From: JBGTSJ01 sp041940305
Lineage (GTDB): Bacteria > Planctomycetota > Planctomycetia > Planctomycetales > Planctomycetaceae
Direction of reading: 5' to 3'
NCBI GenBank assembly: GCA_041940305.1
Contig: JBGTSJ010000022.1
Location: forward strand, 1-64,000
DNA length: 64,000 nucleotides
The translations under genes and the position numbers were made by a program. The notes below the pieces were generated by a model. The model worked only from the letters and a program-made list of their open reading frames with translations, was not told where the DNA came from and ran no database searches. This document shows positions 13,934 to 23,900 of the stretch, one piece after another. The first letter of the stretch is position 1, and each line of letters opens with the position of its first letter.

Positions 13934-15255
13934 GCGACGGTTGCAGCGATGGACCGGATTGCGGCTTCGGCCTCGGGGCGAACGACGATGGACGGCCGCA
14001 CGCGGCGCAGCCAGGCGACGGCCTCGTCGGCGGATCGTGCCCGACCGGTCGCGACGAGCCATGCTCCCATGACTGCCGCACTGCGCGAATAGCCGATCTT
14101 GCAGTGAACGTACACGACCCCTTCCGCGTGCATGTTGATGAACGCGATGGCGCGGCGGAGTTGCTCATCCGTTGGACGAGTCAGGTCCAGGACCGGCAGG
14201 TGCAGATAGGCCACGCCCAGAAAGGGTTCTGCTTCGGAAAACTCTCCGGTGAGGTCGACGACGGCGGTGACGCCGGACTCAATCGCCTGCGCCGCTTCCG
14301 CGTTATTGAGCCGGCGGCCGATGCGGACGTTCTCGGTCACCTCATCCCACGGCCGGCATTGCCTCCGGTAGTACAGCAGTGAGATGGACTGGCCGCAGAG
14401 GACTGGCGCGAGCAGCAGTTTGGCGCTGAGCGGAATGCGCCCCTCCGACTTGCGGAAGATGCCGGGACCGAGTCCCCAATAGGCGGCAGCCGTCATCGTC
14501 AGTGCGGCCGACGGCCAGAGCAGCAGCCAGCCCGAGGGTCGCAACAGGGATCCCAGCACGGCGCACACGACGGCTCCGGCGGCGTAGCGCAGTCCCAGCC
14601 GGTGGTTCGGAACGACGGACAGACGGAGCGGTTCCGGGCGGACGAAGTAGAAGCAGACAGCCGCGAGCACGAATCCCCCTGCAACGTCAATTACGTGATG
14701 CTGATACGTCAGCAGCGTCGAGACGCCGATCAGGCTGAACCAGATGTGCGACGCCCACACCCAAACGCCGCGCGCGTACCGCGCGTAGTGGACGGCGAGG
14801 ATCGTTCGCAGCGCGATATGCAGCGACGGGCAGAGGTTGTAGGGGAGGTCGACGGTGCGGAACCAGTTGAAGAGTGCGCCGACGGGTCCGTCGGCGTGCG
14901 GGCGATCGACGGCAAGCTGCAGCGGAAACAGCAGAAAGGCGACGCCGGCCAGGGTGATCGCCAGCACGATCCGGCGGGAGAGGACGCGGAGTTCGACGCG
15001 GTCGCGGCACAGGAAGGGGGCGGCCACGAAGAACAGGTCGATCGACATGTAGGGGATGATCATCAGCGGCACAAACGGGATGTACCGCTCCCACTCGAAG
15101 TAGAGTGAGCCGACATCCGTTCGCTGCGAGCTGATCCAGTTCGTGGCGTTGTAGACCACCATGAACAGCAGTGAGAGGAGCGCGGCAGCAAGCGTCGCGC
15201 TCCTCCAAGACGGCGAATCGCCGGTTCGATCGTGATCGAGAGCTGAGTCGGCCAT
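13852..15255 (-). CDS. ynbD: YnbD-like PAP2 / dual-specificity phosphatase fusion
   Basis: A 467-residue inner-membrane protein. The N-terminal two thirds is a polytopic PAP2-type phosphatase domain with the conserved NLCPSLHIAL and QHHVIDVAGG motifs. The C-terminal part is a cysteine-dependent phosphatase with the signature HCKIGYSRSA, giving Cys385 and Arg391. This two-domain order matches E. coli YnbD, and the neighbours are YnbA-like and YnbC-like. PAP2 enzymes remove phosphate from lipid phosphates; the DSP domain could act on a phosphoinositol- or phosphoglycerol-type lipid such as the product of the adjacent CDP-alcohol transferase. It is transcribed divergently from ynbA across about 108 bases. 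It overlaps the PLP-enzyme gene by 82 bases at the 3' ends. Confidence 0.87.
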   Translation of the reverse strand: MADSALDHDRTGDSPSWRSATLAAALLSLLFMVVYNATNWISSQRTDVGSLYFEWERYIPFVPLMIIPYMSIDLFFVAAPFLCRDRVELRVLSRRIVLAITLAGVAFLLFPLQLAVDRPHADGPVGALFNWFRTVDLPYNLCPSLHIALRTILAVHYARYARGVWVWASHIWFSLIGVSTLLTYQHHVIDVAGGFVLAAVCFYFVRPEPLRLSVVPNHRLGLRYAAGAVVCAVLGSLLRPSGWLLLWPSAALTMTAAAYWGLGPGIFRKSEGRIPLSAKLLLAPVLCGQSISLLYYRRQCRPWDEVTENVRIGRRLNNAEAAQAIESGVTAVVDLTGEFSEAEPFLGVAYLHLPVLDLTRPTDEQLRRAIAFINMHAEGVVYVHCKIGYSRSAAVMGAWLVATGRARSADEAVAWLRRVRPSIVVRPEAEAAIRSIAATVAQHNSARSRSDRAEAAVSGTQLGSTTS

Positions 15256-15363
15256 GAATGCGTTGCGTGCGTGTGCCGCGTGATATCTTCGGGTGTGCGA
15301 CGCCTTGGGATCAGACCGGCGTTACACTCGCAGGCGAGAAACTCATACCGGTATCACGTCCGC

Positions 15364-15984
15364 ATGGCCAGCATTTACGATCTGAAGCCGCGATTTCAGG
15401 CACTGCTCCGTCCGTCGACGCGCGGTCTGGCGCGTGCCGGGGCGACGGCGAATCAGGTCACGGCGGCCGCGCTGGTGCTTTCGGTGATCGTCGGGGGATG
15501 CATTGTACTCTGGCCCGGAGAGACCTGGCCCCTGTTGATTGTGCCCCCGTTTCTGTTCGTGCGGATGGCCCTGAACGCCATCGACGGCATGCTGGCCCGC
15601 GAGCACGGCATGCGGTCCAACCTGGGACTGGTGCTGAATGAGCTGGGAGACGTGGTGGCGGACGCGGCGCTGTACCTGCCGTTCGCAGTCATTCCGGGAG
15701 TGGAGCCGCGGCTCGTCGTGCCGCTGGTCGTGCTCGCGGTCATCAGCGAGTTGGCGGGCGTCGTGGTGACACAGGTCGGGTCGCCGCGACGCTACGACGG
15801 TCCGTTCGGCAAGAGCGACCGGTCGTTTCTGTTTGGATTGATCGCGCTGCTGCTGGGCTGCGGCGTCGAGCCGGGCCGGTGGCTGGACGCGCTGCTAGCC
15901 ATTGCAGTGGGACTGTCCGTGGTGACGATCGTGAGGAGAGCCCGCCGCGGGCTGCATCCTGTTGAGCCGCGCCAGGCCGGATGA
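15364..15984 (+). CDS. ynbA: YnbA-like CDP-alcohol phosphatidyltransferase
   Basis: A 206-residue polytopic membrane protein of the CDP-alcohol phosphatidyltransferase superfamily, which joins CDP-diacylglycerol (or CDP-alcohol) to an alcohol head group. The motif region runs NAIDGMLAR (Asp74, Gly75, Arg79) to GDVVAD (Asp96, Asp100). Two canonical positions differ: the first Asp of the motif is Asn71, and the Gly four residues before Asp96 is Asn. These look like a subfamily variant, since the rest is well kept. I chose the ATG at 15364 (MASIYDLKP) over an in-frame upstream ATG at 15271, which would overlap the promoter space shared with ynbD. It is followed after 42 bases by the YnbC-like gene. 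Confidence 0.88.
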   Translation: MASIYDLKPRFQALLRPSTRGLARAGATANQVTAAALVLSVIVGGCIVLWPGETWPLLIVPPFLFVRMALNAIDGMLAREHGMRSNLGLVLNELGDVVADAALYLPFAVIPGVEPRLVVPLVVLAVISELAGVVVTQVGSPRRYDGPFGKSDRSFLFGLIALLLGCGVEPGRWLDALLAIAVGLSVVTIVRRARRGLHPVEPRQAG

Positions 15985-16026
15985 GCGTGCCGCCGTCACG
16001 CTGGAACGACATTGAAGAGAACCCAT

Positions 16027-17811
16027 ATGAACGTGCCCGTCCGAGTTTTGTCAGCACCAGCATCTCGCGCTGCGACCGAGCACACGTTTCGCACAAGCGA
16101 CGGGGTCGAACTGTTCTACCGGGCCTGGGAGCCGAACGTGCCTTCGGCGAAGGGGGTGGTGCTGTTTCATCGCGGGCATGAGCACTCCGGCCGCTGGCAG
16201 GACTTTGTCGATCGCCTCGACATGCGCGATGCCTGGTGCTTCGCGTGGGACGCCCGCGGCCACGGCCGCTCGCCGGGCGAGCGCGGGCATGCGGAAAGCT
16301 TTGCACGGATGGTCAAGGACGCGGACGAGTTCGTGCGGCACCTTTCCGAGACGCACGGGATCGACGTCTCTGACATGGCGGTCGTGGCGCAGAGCGTCGG
16401 CGCGGTGCTGGCGGCGACGTGGGTGCATGATTACGCGCCGCCGATTCGCGCGCTCGTGGTCGCGACGCCGGCGTTCAAAGTGAAGCTTTATGTCCCGTTC
16501 GCCATTCCGGCCCTGCGCGTGCTGAACAAGGTGAAACGGCGGGCATTCATTCGCAGCTACGTCAAGCCACGGATGCTGACGCACGATCCGCAACAGGCCG
16601 CGGAATACGCCGGGGATCCGCTGATCTCGCCGCAGATTGCCGTCAACATTCTGCTGGACCTGTTCGATACGTCGCGGCGACTCATCGCGGACGCCGGCGC
16701 AATCCACACGCCGACGCTGCTGCTGGTGAGCGGATCGGACTTCGTCGTGCATCGCCGGCCGCAGACGCAGTTCTTCGAGCGGCTTTCCTCGGCCGTGAAG
16801 GTGCTCGAGGAGTATCCGGGATTCTTTCACTCGACGTTCTGGGAGCGGGATCGGGATCTGCCGATCGGTCGGACGCGGAAGTTTCTGCAACAGCAGTTCG
16901 AATCGCCGGCCCCCGCGCCGAACCTGCTGCACGCCGACCGGGAGGGCTATACGAAGCAGCGATACGACACGTTGCAGCAGCCATTGACAGGGGTTTCGCC
17001 ACAGCGAATCAACTTTGCCGCACAGTCGGCCGCACTGCGGACAGTGGCGAAGCTGAGCAAGGGAGTGCAGATCGGCTGGCGGTCGGGGTTTGATTCAGGA
17101 CAGTCGCTCGATCACGTCTATCGCGACCGGGCGGAGGGAATCACGCCGGTGGGACGGATCATCGACCGCGTGTATCTCGACAGTCCGGGCTGGCGCGGCA
17201 TCCGGCGACGCAAGGTGCATCTGCGGCAGATGCTGAACCGCGTCATCGACCGTCTGGCGGAGGAGGGACGCACCATTCGCATTGTGGACATCGCGGCCGG
17301 TCCGGGGCGATACGTGCTGGAGACGATCCAGGCCCACCCGGAGAAGTCGATTTCGGCATTACTGTGCGATCGCGATCGCGGCGGGCTGGAAGCGGGTCGC
17401 CGACTGGCCGCGGAGATGCGGATCGCGAGCGTCGAGTATCAGGAGGGTGACGCCTTCGACCGGCAGCGGCTGGCGAGTCTGCGGCCGCGGCCGACGATTG
17501 CGATCGTCAGCGGCCTGTACGAATTGTTTCCCGAGAACGCACCGGTGCGGGAGTCGCTGGCCGGTCTGGCCGAAGCCATGGAGCCGGGCGCGTTCCTGAT
17601 CTACACCAATCAGCCGTGGCATCCGCAGCAGGAGATGATCGCTCGCTGCCTGCCCAACCGTGATGGCAAGCCGTGGGTCATGCGCTGCCGCACTCAGGCG
17701 GAGATGGACCAGTTGGTCGCGGCCGCCGGATTTGCGAAGGTGGACCAGTTGATCGACGAAGCGGGGATCTTCAGCGTCTCGCTGGGTGTGAGATCCGGCC
17801 CTGCGGAATGA
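16027..17811 (+). CDS. ynbC: YnbC-like alpha/beta hydrolase - SAM methyltransferase fusion
   Basis: A 594-residue cytoplasmic two-domain protein. Residues about 20-290 are a monoacylglycerol-lipase-like alpha/beta hydrolase: oxyanion region FHRGHEHSGRW, nucleophile Ser123 in AQSVG and a late His in GFFHSTF. Residues about 400-590 are a class I methyltransferase with the SAM-binding motif VDIAAGPGRYV. This unusual fusion is the architecture of E. coli YnbC. Together with ynbA and ynbD it suggests acyl removal and methylation of a lipid or its head group. GAAGAGA six bases upstream supports the ATG at 16027; a TTG at 16012 is also in frame. A strong hairpin follows the stop codon. Confidence 0.87.
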   Translation: MNVPVRVLSAPASRAATEHTFRTSDGVELFYRAWEPNVPSAKGVVLFHRGHEHSGRWQDFVDRLDMRDAWCFAWDARGHGRSPGERGHAESFARMVKDADEFVRHLSETHGIDVSDMAVVAQSVGAVLAATWVHDYAPPIRALVVATPAFKVKLYVPFAIPALRVLNKVKRRAFIRSYVKPRMLTHDPQQAAEYAGDPLISPQIAVNILLDLFDTSRRLIADAGAIHTPTLLLVSGSDFVVHRRPQTQFFERLSSAVKVLEEYPGFFHSTFWERDRDLPIGRTRKFLQQQFESPAPAPNLLHADREGYTKQRYDTLQQPLTGVSPQRINFAAQSAALRTVAKLSKGVQIGWRSGFDSGQSLDHVYRDRAEGITPVGRIIDRVYLDSPGWRGIRRRKVHLRQMLNRVIDRLAEEGRTIRIVDIAAGPGRYVLETIQAHPEKSISALLCDRDRGGLEAGRRLAAEMRIASVEYQEGDAFDRQRLASLRPRPTIAIVSGLYELFPENAPVRESLAGLAEAMEPGAFLIYTNQPWHPQQEMIARCLPNRDGKPWVMRCRTQAEMDQLVAAAGFAKVDQLIDEAGIFSVSLGVRSGPAE

Positions 17812-17843
17812 ACACGGCCGGCGCGATTCCCGCGCCGGCGTGT
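17812..17843. terminator. Strong hairpin between convergent genes
   Basis: A GC-rich stem of about 13 base pairs with one bulged G closes on an ATTC loop. It starts directly after the ynbC stop codon. The convergent gene ends 26 bases further on, so it probably ends transcription in both directions. There is no clear U-tract on either strand, so the call is tentative. Confidence 0.5.
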
Positions 17844-17869
17844 CCCACTCTCATCGGAAGAGGCGGAGT

Positions 17870-18523
17870 CTACTTCACCTTCTTGGGTTTCTTCGGCTTG
17901 TACTTGGATTTGTGCACCTGGAGGTCGTGAATCAGCACAGACTGCACTCCGCCGTCCACGAACCAGCCGGCGTCGACCACCAAGTCGATGTACACGACGT
18001 CCGCATCGCCGACGAGTTCTACTGCGCCCTGATAGTCGTCGTAGAACTCGCCGCCGACCTGGGTGGTATCGAACCGCAGGTCCGTGCCTCCGATGAACTC
18101 TCCCGTGAACTCGATGTCACCATTGGGTTCATCGTCGAAGTTGGGCGGCGTGCCGAGATAGACAAATACGTTGCCATCCGCGGCACCGTCTCCATCACCG
18201 TCGACTCCGATCGAAAAGCGGGGTGATCCACCCCCGAATCCTCCCTCGAGGATCGTATAGCTCGCATTCAGGCTGCGAATCTCGTCGAAACGAATGGGTC
18301 TCTTGGGATCGAAGGCGATCCCTCCATACCACTCGGCGTCATCGGCCGTAGTGAGGTCCGATTCAATCAGGACGGCATACTGATTCTTATTCGCTCCTTC
18401 AACCACCTCGGCATTGCCGAACAGACTGAACTCCTTGCTCGCGGCTTCGGCCGCCGCGCCCGAGCAGGCGACGGCGACAGCAACCGCCAGCATCGGTACT
18501 GGATTCCACAAACGTCCGCGCAT
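17870..18523 (-). CDS. Secreted protein of unknown function with Lys-rich tail
   Basis: A 217-residue protein with a signal peptide (MRGRLWNPVPMLAVAVAVACSG, cleavage likely after AEA). The mature part looks beta-rich, with an Asp/Gly-rich stretch (GVDGDGDGAADGN) that could bind calcium. It ends with a very basic tail, KSKYKPKKPKKVK. It resembles the secreted single-domain proteins that planctomycetes carry with or without PEP-CTERM anchors, but no anchor is visible. I do not recognise the family. The start at 18523 begins at the signal peptide. Confidence 0.7.
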   Translation of the reverse strand: MRGRLWNPVPMLAVAVAVACSGAAAEAASKEFSLFGNAEVVEGANKNQYAVLIESDLTTADDAEWYGGIAFDPKRPIRFDEIRSLNASYTILEGGFGGGSPRFSIGVDGDGDGAADGNVFVYLGTPPNFDDEPNGDIEFTGEFIGGTDLRFDTTQVGGEFYDDYQGAVELVGDADVVYIDLVVDAGWFVDGGVQSVLIHDLQVHKSKYKPKKPKKVK

Positions 18524-18865
18524 AGAAACTCTCCAATCAAAGGGCAGACTGATCCAAAGGACGAGGTGTTCCACAAACCACCCGTCGCCGACGGCGGAGT
18601 GCTCAGAGAATGCGCACCCGTCATCGGGTAGAAGGAGTGTGGCGGTCCGGTGAACCAGGGAGAATTCGGGGAATCCAGACCTACTCGTCTCAGGAGATCC
18701 CCTTCTCCTTTAGAGGGGGGGGGGACGAAAGTCGGCGATCAGCTCTTGAGAGTCTGCTGCCGGACGCCGCACTTAAGAGAGTTGTTGAGTACCATGCGTC
18801 TGCTCGCGGACAAAGTGCCGCGGCGAACTCCGCCGTTCACAGCCTCTTGCACCGCAGGCATTCCG
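18524..18865. other. Divergent intergenic region with 10-G run
   Basis: The gap between a minus-strand secreted-protein gene and the plus-strand oxidoreductase gene holds an uninterrupted run of ten G at about 18715-18724. No convincing gene, RNA or paired promoter was found. A long open frame crossing it upstream of 18866 encodes no family-like sequence. Confidence 0.4.
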
Positions 18866-19846
18866 ATGCAACCAATCAAATACGGGCAGATCGGTGTTGG
18901 CCATGCGCATGCCGGGAAGATGCAGGTATACCGACGCTCTGCAGACTTCGAAGTGGTCGGCGTCGTCGAGCCCGATCCAGAGCTGCGGCAGCGCGCCGAG
19001 TCGACCGAGACTTATGCCGGTCTGACCTGGCTCACCGAAGAGCAACTGCTGAACACACCGGGACTGCAGGTCGTCGGCGTCGAGACGCGGGTGCGCGACC
19101 TGTTGCCGACTGCCGAGCGGTGCGTCGCAGCGGGCCTGCACGTGCATATCGACAAGCCCGCCGGCGAATCACTGACGTTGTTCCGGCGCATCCTGGACGA
19201 CGCCGCGCGGCAACACCTCGCCGTGCAGATGGGTTACATGTACCGCTACAACCCCGCGGTCGTGATGCTTCGCGAGTTCCTCCAGCACGGCTGGCTGGGC
19301 GATCCGTTTGAGGTGCATGCGGTCATGAGCAAGCTCGTCGATGTCGGCAGCCGCCGGTTGCTTGCGGAGTATCGCGGCGGCGCGATGTTTGAACTGGGCT
19401 GCCACGTCATTGACCTCGTTGTCGGCGTCCTGGGTCCGCCCGACGCGGTGCATGCCTTTCCCAGGCACTCATCCCGACTCAACGACGATCTTGCCGACAA
19501 CATGCTCGCCGTGCTCGAGTATCCGCGGGCCACCGCGACCGTTCGCAGCAGTGTCAACGAAGTGGAGGGATTCGCACGGCGGCATCTGACAGTCTGCGGC
19601 AGCGAGGGGACCTTCCATATTCAGCCGCTCGACCAGCCGCGCGTACGACTGGCGCTGCATGCCGCACGAGGGCAGTATCCGGCCGGGGTGCAGGAAGTCG
19701 AAATGCCGCAGTACGTCCGCTATGTGGACGATGCGGCGGACCTGGCAAAGATTGTGCGGCACGAGAAGGATCCGGATTTCTCCTACGAGCACGATTACGC
19801 CGTCCAGCGCGCCGTGCTGCTGGCGTGCGATCTGCCGGTCGATTGA
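18866..19846 (+). CDS. Gfo/Idh/MocA-family oxidoreductase
   Basis: A 326-residue NAD(P)-dependent oxidoreductase. The Rossmann start is YGQIGVGHAHAGK, the acidic end of beta-2 is VVEPDPE, and the family EKP motif appears as DKPAGE. Members act on sugars, inositols and amino sugars. Planctomycetes have dozens, and the substrate cannot be told. The start at 18866 gives MQPIKYGQIGVG, right at the Rossmann fold. The upstream continuation to 18650 lacks family sequence and includes the poly-G region. It has no obvious operon partner. Confidence 0.9.
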   Translation: MQPIKYGQIGVGHAHAGKMQVYRRSADFEVVGVVEPDPELRQRAESTETYAGLTWLTEEQLLNTPGLQVVGVETRVRDLLPTAERCVAAGLHVHIDKPAGESLTLFRRILDDAARQHLAVQMGYMYRYNPAVVMLREFLQHGWLGDPFEVHAVMSKLVDVGSRRLLAEYRGGAMFELGCHVIDLVVGVLGPPDAVHAFPRHSSRLNDDLADNMLAVLEYPRATATVRSSVNEVEGFARRHLTVCGSEGTFHIQPLDQPRVRLALHAARGQYPAGVQEVEMPQYVRYVDDAADLAKIVRHEKDPDFSYEHDYAVQRAVLLACDLPVD

Positions 19847-20085
19847 GCGGCGGCGGGAGTGCGGACGGATCAGTCTGGGCGGATTGCGCGGGCGCGCCAT
19901 GTATTCCGCAGGATGCGATTGATCCTGCCAATTACGGCTGTTCTGTCGAGATTGACGGCATCCGCCGAGACGGACTGATTGAACGCCGTCCCCGGAACGA
20001 TCACAATCGGACCGACTGAGTGTGACACACAGAACGTCCGGGCGTCACCGGCTGGGCGGGATTGCAGCAGAAGAGGAAGGCTGAC

Positions 20086-20982
20086 GTGGATCGGCGATTC
20101 GACGGGAAAGTCGCAGTTGTAACGGGCGTGGGCGAGCGTGGCATCGGGGCCGCGATTGCCGAGCGTCTCGCCGATGAAGGGGCCGCCCTGGCGTTGCTCT
20201 GGAAGGATGCGCCGGGGCGCGTCCTGGGGCGACTGCAACGGCGGGGCACGACGTTTGTGGACTGCGAATGTGACGTTACTCGCCAGGACGACGTCACCCG
20301 CGCGATCGACGCCTGCATGTCACAGTTCGGGCAGATTGACCTGCTCGTCAACAATGCGGGAGTGGAGGGGGCCTCGACTCTCGACGAATTGCCTGACAGC
20401 ACCTGGGACACGGCCATTGCCGTCAATCTCACCGGCGCGATGCGCATGTCGCGCGCCGTGCTCCCCTATTTGCCGGACCGCGAAGGAGTGATTGTCAACA
20501 TCGCATCGGCACTGGGCATTGCCGGCTGCGGAACGTTCTCCGCCTACAGTGCGAGCAAGGCCGGCCTGGTCGGCTTCACGCAGTCGCTCGCTGCCGAGTT
20601 GGCGCCCCGGGGACAGCGCGCCGTCTGCGTCGCACCCGCGCTCGTGCATACGCCCATGCTGCACAGGCACATCGACCGTCAGACTCCTGAAGTCCTCCGG
20701 CAGATCGAAGCCTGCCATCCTCTGGGTGTGGGCGCGCCGCAGGACGTCGCTGCGGCCGTCGCCTTTCTGGCATCGCACGAGGCACGCTGGATCACCGGCG
20801 TCACGCTTCCGCTCGGATGGCTGCCGACGTTCGCTCTGCCGCGCGAGCCGTTTGTGAGCGCCGGCGCCCCAGCAGAGTCCAGGGAGCCTTCCAGCGCCGT
20901 CGCAGACGGAGTCAGGCGCCCGTCGGAGAATCACCGGCCGCGCCCGGCCGATCATCCTGTCCAGGCCGACGCTGGGGGCTGA
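20086..20982 (+). CDS. Short-chain dehydrogenase/reductase
   Basis: A 298-residue classical SDR. It has the cofactor motif TGVGERGIG, the structural NNAG, the catalytic Ser in NIASALG and the Tyr/Lys pair in YSASK. The last 50 residues are polar and probably disordered. A GTG start at 20086 is chosen because AGGAAGG lies five bases upstream and the conserved FDGKVAVVTG follows directly; a TTG at 20062 is in frame. The likely reaction is reversible oxidation of a hydroxyl group with NAD(P), often 3-oxoacyl or sugar substrates. It ends three bases before the convergent FHA gene. Confidence 0.9.
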   Translation: MDRRFDGKVAVVTGVGERGIGAAIAERLADEGAALALLWKDAPGRVLGRLQRRGTTFVDCECDVTRQDDVTRAIDACMSQFGQIDLLVNNAGVEGASTLDELPDSTWDTAIAVNLTGAMRMSRAVLPYLPDREGVIVNIASALGIAGCGTFSAYSASKAGLVGFTQSLAAELAPRGQRAVCVAPALVHTPMLHRHIDRQTPEVLRQIEACHPLGVGAPQDVAAAVAFLASHEARWITGVTLPLGWLPTFALPREPFVSAGAPAESREPSSAVADGVRRPSENHRPRPADHPVQADAGG

Positions 20983-20985
20983 CAT

Positions 20986-23900
20986 TCACGCGGGCTGCGA
21001 TTCGTCCGCGGCGTCGGTCTGCACGTGCGCCGCCGGCGTCGCGGCTGTGCCCGGAGCGTCGGCTTCGTCCTCCCACGAACTGACGGCTTCCACGCTCTTC
21101 CAGCGATAGAAGGCCAGCAGCGTGCGTCCCGCTTCCGCCCCCATCACCACGGCCGCGACGCCGGCGGCGATCGCGTAGGGGACGTATGAACCGCCGCTGG
21201 TCAGATTGGCGGCCCACAGGGCGAAGGTCAGTCCCACCGCCATCGCCAGCATGATGAGTTTGAACTGCATGACGGAATGCAGCTTCTTCGATTCATGCTT
21301 GGCGACTGCGGAGCGTGCCGAGATGTTCGCCAGTTCGCGAAACGAATCGAGATTCGCCCGCAGCAGCTCCTTGTCAGGCGCTGTCAAGGTCTTATGCGAT
21401 GCGACCGGAGCGTCTTCCGCTGCCGAGACTTCCTCGTCGGATACTGGCGACTCCGCTGCGGCCGTTGGTTCACGCGTCGGGGCAGGCGCTTCCACAACAG
21501 CATCCCTGGCATGGGCGGCTCCCTGTCGCGACCGAGAGAGGAGCCGCTCCATGTACGCCGAGATCGAATCCTGCTCCGCTATGGGCGCTGCTGCTGAGTC
21601 ACCCGTGTCGGGCTCGATCTCGAGCGATGCCCGTTCCTCGAATCGATCCCTGTCGTCGAGTTCGTCGTGGACGAATTCCACGGCGCGAGCAACATCTCCC
21701 GGATCCGCTGAGTCCCATTCATCTCCGTGAACTTCATTCATCGCGTCAGGCGATGTCCCGGCCGCATCCTCCTCGCGCGACGCTACCGGCTCCGAATGCG
21801 ATGTCATCCCGAACATCTCGGCCAGCCGCGAACGGAGTGACTGGATCGCTTCGCTCTCCGGCGACGGCGGACCATCGTCTGACAGGTCCCCGGCGAGGCC
21901 GGCGTGATCCGCCTGGTGGGGGCATTCATGCTCGTCGTGATCAGCAAGAACGGGCGATTCGGGAGCCTGTTCGAATCCGTCGTCCTTGACAGAGTCGGCG
22001 ACCCAGTTCTCCGAATCCTCATCGGCCAGCGCGGTAAGTTCAGCATGCAGCGACTCCCAGTCCATCGGCAGCGTGGCCGACACCGACGCAGGTTCAGCCG
22101 CACTTTGCACATCATCCGCTGCTTTTGTGAAGTCGTCGCCCGGGTCTTCATGATCGATGGCCGCAGTCTCCAGATCCACAGCAGGCGGCTCCGTGGTGGA
22201 GAGGCCGCATTCCGGCCGCAGATCGGCGGCGGCGGCTTGAGGCACATCGACCTGCTCGGCGTCGGCGCGCTGGTGCGAGGTCACGGCAGCAATCTCCTGC
22301 AACTGCCGGCAGAGGATTTCTCGCTCCTCTTCCAGTTCGCGGCGAGCCTGATGCAGCAGCGCCCATTCGGACTGGAGCTGGTCGACATCCAGAGACCCGC
22401 GCAACTCGAGCAATTGCTCGCGCGCGGTATCGAGCCGGGACTGCTCGGTCGCGAGCCGCTCTCGCTCGGCATCCAGCTGCTCGCGCTCCAGGGCGATTTG
22501 CCGGAGTTCGTCGTGGACTTCGTCACCACCCCTGGCGGCCGCATCGGCCGCTGCCGGCGTCGGCCCATCGCCCGCTTCGGCATTCGCAGCGCGAACGGCG
22601 TCCGATTCGCCGTCGACAATCTGGACTCCGGCAACTTCCCGATCGGCCAGCTCCCGGGCCAGATTCTCCAGCGATGCCCGCAACACGGCACATTCGGCGC
22701 GTGCCGCCTCCAGGTCCTCGCGGTCGCGGAGCATTGCCTCGCGTCCGGCATCCAGTTGTGCGCGCTCGCGATTCAGCTCCTCGACTCGTCCTTCCAGTTC
22801 ATTCTGTGCACGATCGAATTCCAGCTGGGATTCCCGCAGCGCGGCCAGAGTCTCCTCCAGCGCCGCGCGGTCATCGCTGAGTTCCTGTTCCTTCCGTTGC
22901 AGCTGCTCCTGTCGCTGATCCTGCAGGGCCAGTCGCTCATGCGCCTCGGCACCGGCGGCCTCATGATGCCGCTGCTCCTCCTGCCATGCCGCTTTCTCAG
23001 CATCCAGCGCCCGTCGCTCCTGCGAAAGCTGTTCGGTCGTGCGGTCAAGTTCAGCCGATCGCCGGCTGCAACGCTCGCGTTCCTCCTCCAGTCGCGTCCG
23101 ATCGGCGGCGACGGTTTGCTCCAGCTCCTTGAGCTCCAGTTCCCGCTGCTGCAGTCGCGCTTCCATCTGCAGGATTTCGTCCCGCTTCGACTGCAGCGAC
23201 TCCGCCTCCCCTGCCAGCGCCTTCTGCTGAGCCTCCACGTCCGAGATTCGTTCCCTGAGGCCGGCTTGCTCCGACTCCAAGTGCATTCGGGAGGCGTTCT
23301 GGTCCTCCTCGCGTCGCGAAAGTTCGTCTCGCTGCCGGCTCACGGCCTGCTCCGATTCACGGCAGCGAGCCAGATTGAACTGCAGCTCTTCCCAACGGCA
23401 GCGCAGATCAGCCTCGCGCGCGATCAATTCGTGCTCGCGCGCCGTCAGCGATCCGGCAAGCGCGGCGAGATACTCACGCTGCCGGGCCAGTCTGGCGCCT
23501 TCGTCATCGGTTCTCCTCGTCTGTGCTGTCGGCGCAGAAGCGATGGAGCCACTGGACGCCACTGGTCGAGCGGATCGCAGCTCAAGCTCCCGTCGTGCGG
23601 CCGCCGCCGATGAGGTCAGATCGCGCCGTGCTGCGGCTTCGTTCCACAGCCGACCCGTCGCGCGCGGATCCACCGCGGGCGGAGTCGTCCTGGCGTTGTC
23701 GAAGGCCGGCATCTCACTCGGAAACGCCTCGCGGACGCGAAACTCAACCGGGCCGATCGTCAGCTTGTCCCCTGAACGAAGCGACGTCTCCCGGACGAGT
23801 CCGTCGTTGAGCCAGGTCTTGGGAGAGAGCGCCTTCACAATGGTCTTCGACGGTCCGGCCACGATCAGACAGTGTTGCTCCGAGATGCCGCGGATGCTCA

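Noticed and set aside
18715..18724. Poly-G run as a phase-variable contingency tract
   Set aside because: It lies outside the chosen coding region, 140 bases before the oxidoreductase start, and no promoter elements flank it. Without strain comparison there is no support.
21904..23613. Plus-strand open frame of about 569 codons opposite the FHA gene
   Set aside because: Antisense to the coiled-coil region. The Leu/Arg-rich product mirrors Gln/Glu codons of the real gene.
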